Shown: piece by piece, positions 23,455 through 34,951 of the stretch | Numbering within the stretch: position 1 is the stretch's first letter | Layout: every line of letters begins with the position of its first letter | Position numbers and translations under genes: made by a program | DNA from: Spirogloea muscicola | Taxonomy: Eukaryota > Streptophyta > Zygnematophyceae > Spirogloeales > Spirogloeaceae | DNA: 64,000 bases | Reading direction: 5' to 3' | NCBI GenBank assembly: GCA_009602725.1 | Contig: WELB01000077.1 | Span: 537,046-601,045 of the forward strand | The notes under the pieces: generated by a model | Told to the model about the DNA's origin: nothing | What the model saw: the letters and a program-made list of their open reading frames with translations, nothing else | Database searches by the model: none

Positions 23455-26400
23455 TGCCTGACAACAAGAAGCCACTTGTCATGCCAATCTTCGATCTGAT
23501 TGCATGTGAGCTGCCGAAAGTTCTTAACAGCTTCGTATGGCAGCAATCATGGGGAGTGCTTGATAGGCCTTCAGCTGTGACATAAGTGCGGGCCTGCAAG
23601 TAGCTGCACAAAATTGGTGCTGGCACAAACTGCTGAGGTAACAGTAAAGGGAAACTATAGCCCGTGCCAAGTATGGGTCAATGTATTCGTTACGTTTGTA
23701 TTATAAAATAAATATCAAATGCAGCTGGGGAATCATTTTGTCAATTGCGGTAGTATTTTGGACCCATGCATGGGCTGGGTAACCTTCTGACACAGCCTAG
23801 CGGGCCGTGGTAGCGCTCCTAGTGACTGATGAGTGCCCCAGTACTTCTGGCATACCGCTGACATTTCGAGGCGTCCGCGCTGCTGCTCTGGTGCACCCTA
23901 GCTTGCAGACCTGCATCGTCTTGGCACCTCTTGGATGCTGGACGATGCAGTGCAATGTATTGCAGTGCACTGCAAGACAATGCATGCATTGCTTTGACAC
24001 CATCAATGGGGGACATATATGATCCGCCAGGAGCTCATGGGCACGCATCTTTAGCAACACTATCGACAATCCCCACGGCGGAGGCTCAGAACTGATGATT
24101 CGCTGTCGCTAATGTCAATCCAGTTACAAGTAGCGTGGATATCTACAAACCAGGAGCTACTTCGAGCTCCGGAGGAAGCGAGATTGTAGAAGTAATGTAG
24201 AAGTAAATTTTTCTAAGATCTGTAGTAAGGGTTTGTTGTACGGTCCAAAGAATTGCTGCTCTGTGGTATGCTCTACTTTCGCTATGAGGGCGCACTCTCT
24301 AATCGAAGCGCCTCTTCTAAGCCCCGGGCACACTCTTCCATGGACGGTCGCAAGCTCCATGGTTCCTGGATGAGCACAGCAACCTGCATCAGTGTTTTTG
24401 TTCTGGAAGCTCATCATGCGCCTTATCTGCTCCACTTTTGGCATAAGGACGCACTCTCTGATCAAAGCACCTCTTCCAAGCCCTGCACGCACTCTTCCAA
24501 GCATGGACGGTCACAAGCTCAATGTTTCCTGGATAGTACGGCAACCTGCACAGTCCCTTTGTTCTGAAAGCTCATCATGCGCCTCATGTGCATTTATTTG
24601 CGGCCTCATCCTCTGGGGGCCCTCAGTGCGGCCTCAATCGGCCCCCACGCCCTTTGCGCCGCCAAGCTGCAGCAGATGCAAGAAAGCACCACCTCAGACC
24701 TAGCGTAACGGAGAGGTTGAGCTTCGTTCAAGGGGCTGAAGCTAGAAAACATGAGGCCTGGAACTCAACTTCCCTGAAGCTTCATGTCATAGGCACTTCC
24801 GCCGGACTGTCTGTGCTGACCTCTCTTGCAGGCGACCTGATGCAGTAGTCGCCTCGAAGGCCAAGCCGGCACATGCCATGCCCTCGTGGTGCTCAGCAGA
24901 GTGGGGGAAGCCTGCCCTCAAAGGGACCGCGGTCCTCCAGAGCAGCGCGTAACCAGGCATTCGCCGGGCCAGCGGTGGCAGCAGCATATATCCGCAGCGT
25001 GTATATCACAATCTTGAGGCCGACCGCAAGCTTCATGCCGAGCTCCGCCGCATTATACTCGACCGTATCCTCACGTGGCGGCATCGGGTAGTGCCGCGGA
25101 GCCTGCGCAGCAGCGGCAGCAGTGGCGGTCATGGCCGTGGCCATGGCCGTGGCCACATTGATGGCAGCGGCAGCAGTGACAGCGGCAGCGGCAGACCTGG
25201 ACGTTTTGCTGGCGGAGCTGAGCGTATATGGCGCGGTCGAAGTCAACTATCACTAAAACCATTGGCGGGCCGTCACCGGCGGTGCCGGCTGGGAAGTGGG
25301 CGTCCATGCGTGCCGCGACGGCCATGCCATTGGGAACGCAGCCAGAAAGAGCGTCCACGGCGGCGCCGATCATTGACGAATCTGTAGCCTCCAGTACCCG
25401 CTTTGCTGCCGCTGGGATCCGGCAGGGCGCCATGTAGTCACTAGCCAGCGCGCGCCGCGGGTGACCCTGAATGTGCTGCTTGATTGCTGCCTGCAAGGAG
25501 GCAAGCCCAAGGGGAGGGGGAAAGGTGGGCAATAAGAATGGATAAGGAAGAGACGAGGGAAGGGGACAGGGAGGGGGCAAGAGGGAGGGAGGAGGAATGT
25601 GCATCAGCGGAGGAGGGAGGAAGAAGTGGGAAGAGGGTGGAGAATTTAGCGGCGAATGACAAGAGGATGCGTTCGAGCCGTGGAGCTGGCAAGCGGGCCA
25701 CCGAGGGAGCACGCACCTGCACAGCTAGGGAGGCCTTGGTGGACACCGCGGGGTCGCGCACTGCCGCAAGGGCCGCCACGAGCGGCGGCGTCTTGGGCGC
25801 AACGGACTGTGGGACAATGTGCACGGCGCCAGCGCGCAGGAACACACTGCAAGGCTCTCACAGACAACAGGCAGTCGAAGCCATGAGATTTGAATATGAA
25901 GCCGTAGTTTTGAAGTGCCCCGAAGTTAGTAAACCTTCCTCTTGAAGCACCAGTCCGACAGTCCGTCGCAGTAGTCTATCACGGCCAGAGAGATGGTCGC
26001 CACTGTGCCGCCCCTGGTGCCGAACACAATAAGCGATTGCAGGCGGGGCCGACCGGTTGTAGTTGGTGTGGGGCTCAATCCACTAGGGCAGCGCGTCCGC
26101 AGCCTCGATGAGCAGAACTTCGCCGGCGAAGTCACTCACCGCCGCAGTGACATTCCGCAGCTTCACAGTCGCCAGGCGGAGCAGCCACTCGACCAGCCAC
26201 TCGTCTACTGCGCCCGCCCCTTCACCACGTTGGGGTCGAGCAGCGCCAGGAGGCAAGGGAAATGGAGAGGCTGGCATGGGAAGGAAGAAGAACGACGATG
26301 GAGAAGGGCTAAGGTGGGGCCGCACTGATGTTGCCGCCGAACCGCGTGCATCCGTAAAGGTGCGGCGGCGCTGCCGGCACTGCCGGTGCGGTGGCGGCTG

Positions 26401-26640
26401 CGGCGTCGTCGTCGTTGCGGCGCGGCGGGCGCCAGGCAGCGCCNGTAGGCGTCGAGGCCGACGGCGGCTGGCAGCGCGTTCACCTCCGCCGCCAGCGCCG
26501 CGAGGCCGCCGCCGCCAGCCGGCTCGTCCGGGAAGAGCGCGTACTCCACGAAGTACTTAACGCGGCCGCCACGCCGCCGCCGCCGCCGCCTCCGCCTCCG
26601 TCGGCCCCCGCGGCGCCGGGCGAGGGCAGCGCGGCCATGG
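23455..26640. repeat. Segmental duplication unit, copy 2
   Basis: Direct orientation. Contains the ACAAGAAGCCACTTGTCATG block (23465-23830), the GCATCGTCTTGGCACC block (about 23910-24590) and ECD copy 3 on the minus strand. The RPL23 exon is missing; the left edge abuts a family C LINE. Confidence 0.75.
24603..26638 (-). pseudogene. ECD copy 3, shortened, with nonsense changes
   Basis: Minus-strand exons: 26638-26325 (YFVEYALFPDEPAGGGG), 26207-26054 ([20 protein letters not shown]), 25846-25717 (VFLRAGAVHIVPQSVAPKTP), 25490-25197 ([34 protein letters not shown]), 25102-24821 ([20 protein letters not shown]) and about 24666-24610. Splice phases match the parental gene. The Lys of LPKWI is a stop (TAG), the 25102-24821 exon differs in length by 4 and ends early, and the last exon is broken. 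A single N (26444) replaces sequence that should encode the FVWRKDGF segment. Likely non-functional. Confidence 0.8.
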
Positions 26641-27049
26641 CCGCCGTCGTCGCCGCCACGCAAGGAGGACGTGGGGCTCGGCTCCTATCACTGTGCCATA
26701 GGCATGCATGCACGGGCTCCCATAACTCCTACGTCACCGATGTTCGTGAGGTCAACAGCTCTTGCGATACAAGGCAGTGGCTGTAAAAGCCAGCCTAGAT
26801 AGACTGGACAAGGTCCAAGGAGGCGGGAGATCAAGTGGCACCGGGGTGATGCCCGCAACGTCCACCTTCGCAACGGGACTGTGTGTGTAATTAAGAGATG
26901 GAGGGCCATGTGTGGCCAAGTACAAAGGTAAGCACATTCGCAACGGGGGTCCCTCGAACTAGGCGTGTCGATCTGGTTAGGAAGAAAATTTCTCTGTTTC
27001 TAGAATGAAGGGACTGCTCAAGGACGATGGACGTGGTCTCACACGAGAA

Positions 27050-27275
27050 GAAAGGGCTCGCCCATTGAGAATAGGGGCTGGAACAACCAGCCCGAAAAAG
27101 AATGAACAGAGTACGAGAAGGGGGCCAGGGGAAGCGCTAAGTAACAGAAACAAAGCTGCTACGAGACACTCAGTAACCCCTGCTAAGCAGCCGCAGATCA
27201 GAGATGCTGGGCTCCTGGAAGTGGGTCCCCTGGCCAGAGCCAGAGGCAGCAGCGAGGGCTCTGCCGGCACGAGAG
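27050..27275 (-). mobile_element. LINE family A 3' fragment
   Basis: Minus strand: end of the SLSDLRLLSRGY-type tail, then TACTTAGCGCTTCCCCTGG, TTTTTCGGGCTGGTTGTTCC, CAGCCCC and TCAATGGGCGAGC. Nearly identical to 30945-31240, which suggests recent or shared amplification. Confidence 0.65.
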
Positions 27276-27282
27276 CGCCCTG

Positions 27283-27645
27283 TTCTCTTATTATTCCAGC
27301 CCCTATTCTCAATGGGCGAGCACTTTCTTCTCTCTTCTTCTTTGGGGGTATTGAGGGCGCCCTGTCTGCCTAGCCTTTGGCTCCGTCATGAACACCTGTA
27401 TGCATCTGGCTGGCATTTCACAGCCGATTCTTTCATATCAGCAGCCGCTTTCTTCTGTCTACCTAGCCTGTGGCTCCGCTACTGTAGTCATGAACCCCCT
27501 CTGTATGGAAGAGCTTTCTTCTGTATGTAAAAAACAAGGGGGTTTATATTGAATGATGAAGGGCCTGAGTGGCCAAGTACAAACTGGAAATACAAAGGAT
27601 CTGTATGCACCTGGCTTGCTTCCACAGCCGCTCTCTTTTTTATAG
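27283..27645 (+). mobile_element. Cluster of LINE 3' ends (family A then family C)
   Basis: 27290-27345 is a plus-strand family A terminus (TTCCAGCCCCTATTCTC). 27358-27450 and 27460-27645 are family C termini: GTCTGCCTAGCC, GTCATGAACAC, TGCATCTGGCTGGC, ACAGCCG and ATATCAGCAGCCGC. They sit head to tail, apparently serial insertions. Confidence 0.55.
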
Positions 27646-27835
27646 TAGCGGGCAAGAGTGTTCAGGGCGGACAGGCTACCCCGTACGGTTTGACACCCGT
27701 CCGACTCCCGGAACCTATGGATATCGACTGTCACATCATTCGCTAACCGCTAACTACTGAGTGTCGGTTAGCACGATAATGCTACAATATCAGCAGCCGC
27801 AGTCTTTGCTTTCCCTGGTGGCGACGACGGCGGCC

Positions 27836-29839
27836 ATGGCGCCGGGCCGCGGCGGCGGCGGCGGCGGCGGCGGCTACAGCGTCAAGTACAGCATGGAGTA
27901 CGCGCTCTTCCCGGACGAGGCGGCTGGCGGCTTCGGCCTCGACGCGCTGGCGGCGGAGGTGAACGCGCTGCCCGCCGCCGTCGGCCTGGACGCCTTCGTC
28001 TGGCGGAAGGACGGCTTCGCCGTCGCGCCCGTCGTGTCCGGCCCCGCCTGGCGGCCGCCGTGGTGGGTCGACGCCGCCGCCGCCGCCGCGCCAGCTGCGC
28101 CAAAGGCATCGCCGCCGCACCTTTACGGATGCACGCACTTCGACAACGACACCGGTGCGGCCCCACCTCGGCCCTTCTCCCTCATCGCCCTCCTTCCTTC
28201 CCAATGCCAGCCTCTCCAGTCCCCATTCCTCCTGGCGCTGCTCGACCCCGACGTGGTGAAGGGCCGGGCGCAGAGAACAAGTGGCTGGTCGTGTGGCTGC
28301 TCCGCCTGGCGACCGTGAAGCTGCGGAATGTCACGGCGGCGGTGATAGACGCCTACGGCGACGTCTTGCTCAACGAGGCTGCGGACGCGCTGCCCAAGTG
28401 GATCCAGCCCCAGACCAGCACCAATCGGTCGGCTCCGCTTGCGATTGCTCATAGCCAACGGCAGCGGCGGCAGCTTGGTGGCGGTTATCTTCGTGCCCGT
28501 GATGCGATACTGCAGCTTTCAGATGCGCTCCATTAAGAGGGCTTCACACATAGGGGGCACCTCAAAGTCAAAGCTTGATCTCCTGACTGCCTGTTGTCTG
28601 TGGGGGCCTTGCAGTATGTTCCTGCGCGGTGGCGCCGTGCACATTGTCCCGTGATCCGATGCGCCTGAAACGCTGAGGCTGAAGGCGGCGCTTGCGGCAG
28701 TGCGCAACCCCGCGATGTCCACCGAGGCCCTCCCAGCCGTGCAGGTGCCTGCTCCCTCGGAGGCCGGCTTGGCAGCTCCATGGCCGTTGTCACTCGCCGC
28801 TGACGTCCCCTGGCCCTTCCTCCCTCCCCTCTCGCCTCTCCACCCTCGTCCACTTCATCCTCCCTCCCTCCTCTCGCCGGCGCATATTTCGGTCCCACTC
28901 TTGCCCCCTCTCTGTCCCCTTCCCTCCTCTCTCTTCCATCCTTATTGTCCAACCTTCCCCCTTCACTGGGCTTGCCTCCTTGCAGGCAGCAATCAAGCGG
29001 CAGATCCAAGGTCACCCGTGGCGCGCGCTGGCTAGTAAGTACTGGGCGCCTTGCCGGCTCCCAGCTGCAGCGGCGCGGGCACTGGAGGAGGTGCTGGAAT
29101 TGCTCGCCGCCGCTGTAGAGGCTCTTTTCAGCTGCGATGCCGAGAGCATGGCTGTGGCGGCACGCATGGACGCCCTCTTGCCAGAAGGCACCGCAGGTGA
29201 CGGGCCGCGAATGGATGGGGTGATACTTACCTTCAATCGCGCCATGTACGCTCAGCTCCGCCGACAGGCCTTCCAGGTCTGCCGCTGCCGCTGCTGCTGC
29301 TGCCGCTGCCATCACCATGGCTACGGCCATGGCCGCGGCCATGACCGCCACTGCTGCCGCTGCTGCGCAGGCTCCGTGGCACTACCCAATGCCGCCACGT
29401 GAGGATATGGATGAGTACAAAGCCTCGGAGCTCGGCATGAAGCTTGCAGTTGGCCTCGAAGTCGTGATAGATACGCTGCGTAAATCAGGTGCCGCTGCCC
29501 GCTCGGTGTGGACCCCTACATACTTTGTCCCGGAGATTCCAGACGACTGTGAGGGCGTGCAGGCCATCCAGGAGAATACTGCACTTGCTCGCGAGAGGTC
29601 AGCACAGCCAGTCCAGCGGAAGTGCCAACTGTGAAGCTTCAGGGAACTTGTGTTCCAGGCCTTATGATGTTCTAGCTTCAGCCCCTTGGATGGCGCTCAA
29701 CCTCTCCCTTACTCTAGGTCCGAGGCGGTGATTTCGTTCATTGTGCTGCAGGCTGGCGGCGCAGAAGCGGTTGGAGCTGATTGAGGACGCGCTGAGGGCC
29801 CCATCAGATGAGGACTCAGAGTACTCATATGATGATTGA
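27836..29839 (+). pseudogene. ECD copy 4, shortened, one nonsense codon
   Basis: Plus-strand exons 27836-28154 ([43 protein letters not shown]), 28274-28427 ([32 protein letters not shown]), 28615-28744, 28986-29276 ([30 protein letters not shown]), 29371-29597 (HYPMPPREDMDEYKASELGM) and 29752-29839 (LELIEDALRAPSDEDSEYS then TGA). All phases are kept and it has the best-preserved N terminus of any copy. In the third exon the Arg codon after HIVP is TGA. It ends about 200 residues before the parental gene, lacking the WLYSGEEEF and QGLPGP parts. Could be a recent pseudogene or, if the TGA is an error, a short ECD paralogue. Confidence 0.8.
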
Positions 29840-30920
29840 GGCGTATGATGAGCTTCCAGAGGCAGAAGACTGATGCAGGTGAGAGCCAAGGACTGAGAGT
29901 TGAGAGCTATGCTCATCCAGGAGACATCGCGCTTGCGATTGTCCATGGAAGAGCGTGTGCGAGGCTTACAAGGGGCGCTTCAAATAGAGAGTGCGTCCTT
30001 CTAGAGGAAGTGGAGCACTTCACAGAGCAGCACTCCTTTGTACCCTACAACAAACCTTTCCACCAGATCTTTGACAAACCTTACCAATAACCTTTTTAGT
30101 TCCCTCAGAGCTCAATGTAGCTCCTGGCTTGTAGGTATTCACGCTACTTGTGACTGGATAAAGAATGGCGATAGCGGTTCATCACTTGAAAAGCTACGCC
30201 CGTGGAGGTTGTTGACAGTGTTGCTAAAGATGCGTGCCAATGAGCTCCTGGCGGATCATATTTGTCCCCCATTGATGGTATCGAAGCAATGCATGCCTTG
30301 CATTGCAGTGCACTGCAACACACTGCACTGCATCTTTCAGCATCCAAGGTGCCAAGATGATGCAGGTTTGCATGCCAGGGTAGCAGAGCAGCAGAGCGGA
30401 CGCCTCAGAGTCAGCATTATGCCAGCAGTACCGGGGCACCCATCAGTCACTAGAGCCCTAACACGGCCCACTTGGCTGTTTCAGATGGTTACCCAGCCCA
30501 TGCATTGGTCCATGATACTACTGCATATGATAGAATGGATCGCCAGCCGCATCTGGGCTGATTTGTGATTCATATTCAACAAATCACTGAGCAATGCTTG
30601 GTACAGGGTATTATTGCACTAGTCCTCAGCAATCTCGTGTTAGTACCACCTTTGTGCATCCACTTGCAGGCCCAAATCTACGTCACAAGTGAAAGGCCTA
30701 TCAATCACTCCCCATGGTAGCTGCCATAAAAGCTGTAAAGCGGCAGCTCACATTCAAGGAGATCGAGCTTGGCATGACAGATAGCTTCTTGTTGTCAGGC
30801 CGGTAGCTTAGGGCAATGTTGTTCATCCACAAGCATTGGTTGCTCATCACAGAATGCGGCTCTCGCTTGATCTGCGGCTCCGCAAGTTAGCTTGTCGGAT
30901 GTGGATGTGCTCACCCGTGG
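27836..30920. repeat. Segmental duplication unit, copy 3, inverted
   Basis: Opposite orientation to the others. After ECD copy 4 come the reverse complements of the GCATCGTCTTGGCACC block (29845-30390), the ACAAGAAGCCACTTGTCATG block (30425-30815) and the LINE remnant (30835-30920). No RPL23 exon. With copy 2 it forms a large inverted repeat centred near 27.2 kb. Confidence 0.75.
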
Positions 30921-30944
30921 CCGTGGGTGGGTATCATTGTCGAA

Positions 30945-31240
30945 AGAAGAAGAAAGTGCTCGCCCATTGAGAATAGGGGCTGGAACAACCAGCCCGAAAA
31001 AGAATGAACAGAGTACGAGAAGGGGGCCAGGGGAAGCGCTAAGTAACAGAAACAAAGCTGCTACGAGACACTCAGTAACCCCTGCTAAGCAGCCGCAGAT
31101 CAGAGATGCTGGGCTCCTGGAAGTGGGTCCCCTGGCCAGAGCCAGAGGCAGCAGCGAGGGCTCTGCCGGCACGAAGGTGCAGCGCCCGGGCCATGGACCT
31201 CTGCAGCGAGACGGCCAGGCGCATTCGATACACTTGCGCC
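30945..31240 (-). mobile_element. LINE family A fragment, tail plus 3' end
   Basis: Minus strand 31257-31072 is open and reads AGSLAQVYRMRLAVSLQRS and SISDLRLLSRGY, stop, followed by the CTTAGCGCTTCCCCTGG region and the GGGCTGG/CCAGCCC stem-loop. Confidence 0.65.
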
Positions 31241-31244
31241 AGCG

Positions 31245-31610
31245 ACCCGGCTGTCACCCTGTTACCTTAGGCACCTTAGCATAGTGCTCGATTTTCTAGC
31301 GCCTTGTTCATCCTGCACTAGATTCTGCCTGAACAATGTCTTGGCTTGAATTGGCCTCCCTGTGGTTCCATGCTCTCCGCGCGCCTACTCTTTTCTCTTG
31401 CTTCGTACCGCTGAGCCGGTCGCGCCCTTGCAGCGAGCTCTGGCTTGCCAGCCCCTATCCTCAATGGGCGAGCCCTTTCTTCTGGCTTGCACAGCGAGGA
31501 GAAACCTGTCTGCCTAGCTTGTGGCTCCGCTAATACAGTCTTCAACACCCTCTGATGCACCTGGCTGGGTTACACAGCCGTTCCTCATAGTATCAGCAGC
31601 CGCACACTCT
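31245..31610 (+). mobile_element. Series of LINE 3' ends (families B, A, C)
   Basis: 31245-31400 is a family B terminus (CTGAACAATGTCTTGGCTTG). 31447-31485 is a family A terminus (CCAGCCCCTATCCTCAATGG). 31500-31610 is a family C terminus (GTCTGCCTAGCTTGTGGCTC; TATCAGCAGCCGC). All lie in the same orientation just upstream of RPL23. Confidence 0.55.
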
Positions 31611-31816
31611 GAATCAATCACTGAATGCTCGCTTTGTTGGGCACCGGGGTCGGGGGTATAAGGCGGGTTTAAGCCCCCAGCCGCCGCGGGGGCCCCCGCC
31701 AGTTTGACAGCGCCGCCAGGTTAGCGGCGCCCCCCCGCGGCCCCCGCCACCCGCCCGGGCGAGGGAAGCCGGGCAGGGCCCCCCCGCGGCAGGCGAGCAC
31801 GGCGCCGCCAGATAGN

Positions 31817-32445
<629 letters not shown>

Positions 32446-33483
32446 CTCTGCTACAACCTGCCCGCAGAAACCATCTTGCGCATGCGGGCCTCTGCTGTAG
32501 GGCAGGCGGCCGTTCTCACTCTGATGATTATCGCAGAAGGGCAGATTGTAACAGTCGGTTGTTTGTCGATAGTGGCTATTGCTTCTTCACGGAGACAAGC
32601 ACTGCCTCATACGGTGCCTGACGATGTTCAACAAGTCAGCATGAATTGATAAAAGTGTGATTGTACCTTGTCACTGAAGTTTACACATGCAACTCTGCTT
32701 TTGGAGAATGAGACACTTGTGTCCAAATGCTTGCTTCTCTCTCTGGTGTCATGGTTGTAGATAGTCTGCCGTTTTTGCAGTCGGCTAGATGCTGAGGACT
32801 GTTTAGGAGTAGGCAGCTTGACAGGTGCAAGTCTGACATGCACGGGTTCCAGCTGCTGTGTTGGTCTTCAAGTAACAGCTTAGACAGACTGCTATATGAT
32901 TGTGTTACAGGTGAATAGTAAACCCCTTTCTCTGGGGCATTGTTATCGCGGCAAGCATCACTACAATGCCCCTCTAAGAAGAGAAGGTGCGCAAATGCGC
33001 ATAAAAGGAGAGGGATGGCAAAAGTCAATACACTTTGTAAGAATAAGGAAAACTTCGACAGGGGCTAACATAGCGAAGCCGGAAAATAAGTGAAGAAGGA
33101 CTCTAGTACGCACGAGTGAGCATATATATAATACCAGATTAGTCTGGGGTACCGGATCACCACCCCGCAAGCCAGTGGCCTGGCTTAGCACGCGCCCAGC
33201 ACGCTGATGTGTGGCTAGAGCCTGGGAACGCTGCAGATTGAATGAGAGCCGCATTCTGAACAGTGCAACGAATGGTTGTGGGACACTAGAATGCCCTGAG
33301 CTTCTGGCAAGACAACAAGAAGCCATCTTGTCATGCCAAAGTTCAATCTCAGTAATGTGAGCTGCCGAAAGTGCTCAATAGCTTCGTATGGCAGCAACCA
33401 TTGGAGTGGTTGGTGGGCCTTCAGTTGTGAAGTGCGTGCAAGTAGACCCACAAAGTTGGTGCTGGCACGAGATTGCTGGGAAT

Positions 33484-33515
33484 TTTGCACCTTATCATGA
33501 TGATAAGGTGCAAAC
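33484..33515. repeat. Near-perfect palindrome
   Basis: Two 15-base arms (left TTTGCACCTTATCAT) around a single central G. The other copies of this block have only one arm-like sequence (TAAGGTGCAAT at 18250), so the palindrome arose in this copy by local inverted duplication, or is an assembly error. Confidence 0.8.
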
Positions 33516-34951
33516 TAGCACGTGCCAAGTATTGATCAGTCAATTTGTTGGATATGAATATTAGAGACCAGCAATTGCGGCTGGGGAATCATTCTGTCAA
33601 TTGCGGTAGTATCATGAACCAATGCAAAGGCTGGGTAACCATCTCACTCAGCGCAGTGGGCCGTGGTCGCGCTCCTAGTGACTGAGGGGTGCCAAGTTAC
33701 TTCGAGCATCTTGCTGAATCTGAGGTCCTCGCTGCTGCTCCTGTGCACCCTAGCTATAGCTGCCACCCACCTTGGATGCGTGCAGTGCCATGCAAGTCTG
33801 ATCTCTGTGTGCTGCCAGGCGGAGCCTGTGCTAGTTGATCTTTCTCTCTTTCTCGCCATATCGATATCAAATTGTACTCCGGAGACGGGCGCTTTGCTTT
33901 GAAGAGGGGCAAACGCCCAGCTGAGGATTCAGATTGGAAAAGTTGGGGAGCAGTGAGTCTTAGATGCAGCCAAGAGGTGCGGCACCAACAATGAAGAGAT
34001 CTGGACCTCAACACTCCAAGCTTGTGACTCTGCTTTTAGACAGAGTTGCAACCCTCGGAAGTCGTAGTTCATGGCTTGCTTTTCCAGTTCTTCACGTTGT
34101 TGTGGTATAATCACAACTCGATTGGAAGAGCCCTTAGCCTTCCACCAGTAATGCTTTCGTCAGGCCAGCATGAATTGCCGTGTCATCAGGGCTTGCATCT
34201 TGGGCAGGTTGTGCCATGTTAAACCCAGATTGCCAAAATATATTGGCTTGGCACCTTGGTAGCTGGACGATGCAGTGCATTGTGTTGCAGTGCACTGCAA
34301 TACAAAGCATGCATTGCTTTGACACCAAAAGTGGGGTAAACATATGACTAATCAGGAGCTCATGGGCACGCATCTTTAGCAACACTGTCACACTTCGCCA
34401 CAAGGCGCAGCTTCAAAAACTGAAGAAACTGTATCACTATTGTCGATCCACTCAAAAGTAGCGTATATACCTACAAGCCAGGAGCTACTTCGAGCTCTGG
34501 AGGAACCAAAATGTCAATGTAGAATATCTAAGATCTGTTGGAAAGGTTTGCTGTAAGGGTACAAGGGAGTGCTGCTCTGTGAAATGCTCCACTCTTGCTA
34601 TAAGGCCGCACTCTCTAATCGAAGGGCCTCTTCTAAGCCCCGCACACACTCTTCCATGGATGGTCGCAAGCTTGATGGTTCCTGGATGAGCAAAGCAATT
34701 TTGCATCGGTATTTTTGTTCTGGAAGTTCATCATAGAGGATACTAAATAGTAGTGGTACAGACTAAGTGGACTAATTGATAGTCAAATCTGCACGCCTTA
34801 ATGGCACCCACAATTGGCACCATGCTTACCAAAGCTCCATGCAGGCAGACACTATGATATGGGAAGCTACATAATTGTAGACACTGAAGAGAGTCTAGTG
34901 CCTGGTGCCAAGTCCAAATGATGCATCCCAGCGAGAAGGAGCAGGATTTAC

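Larger units (their letters stand above)
26639..27835. other. Spacer between head-to-head ECD copies
   Basis: About 1.2 kb between the two start codons, filled mostly by LINE 3' ends in both orientations (27050-27275 minus, 27283-27500 plus, 27597-27645 plus). No separate gene is seen. Confidence 0.6.
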
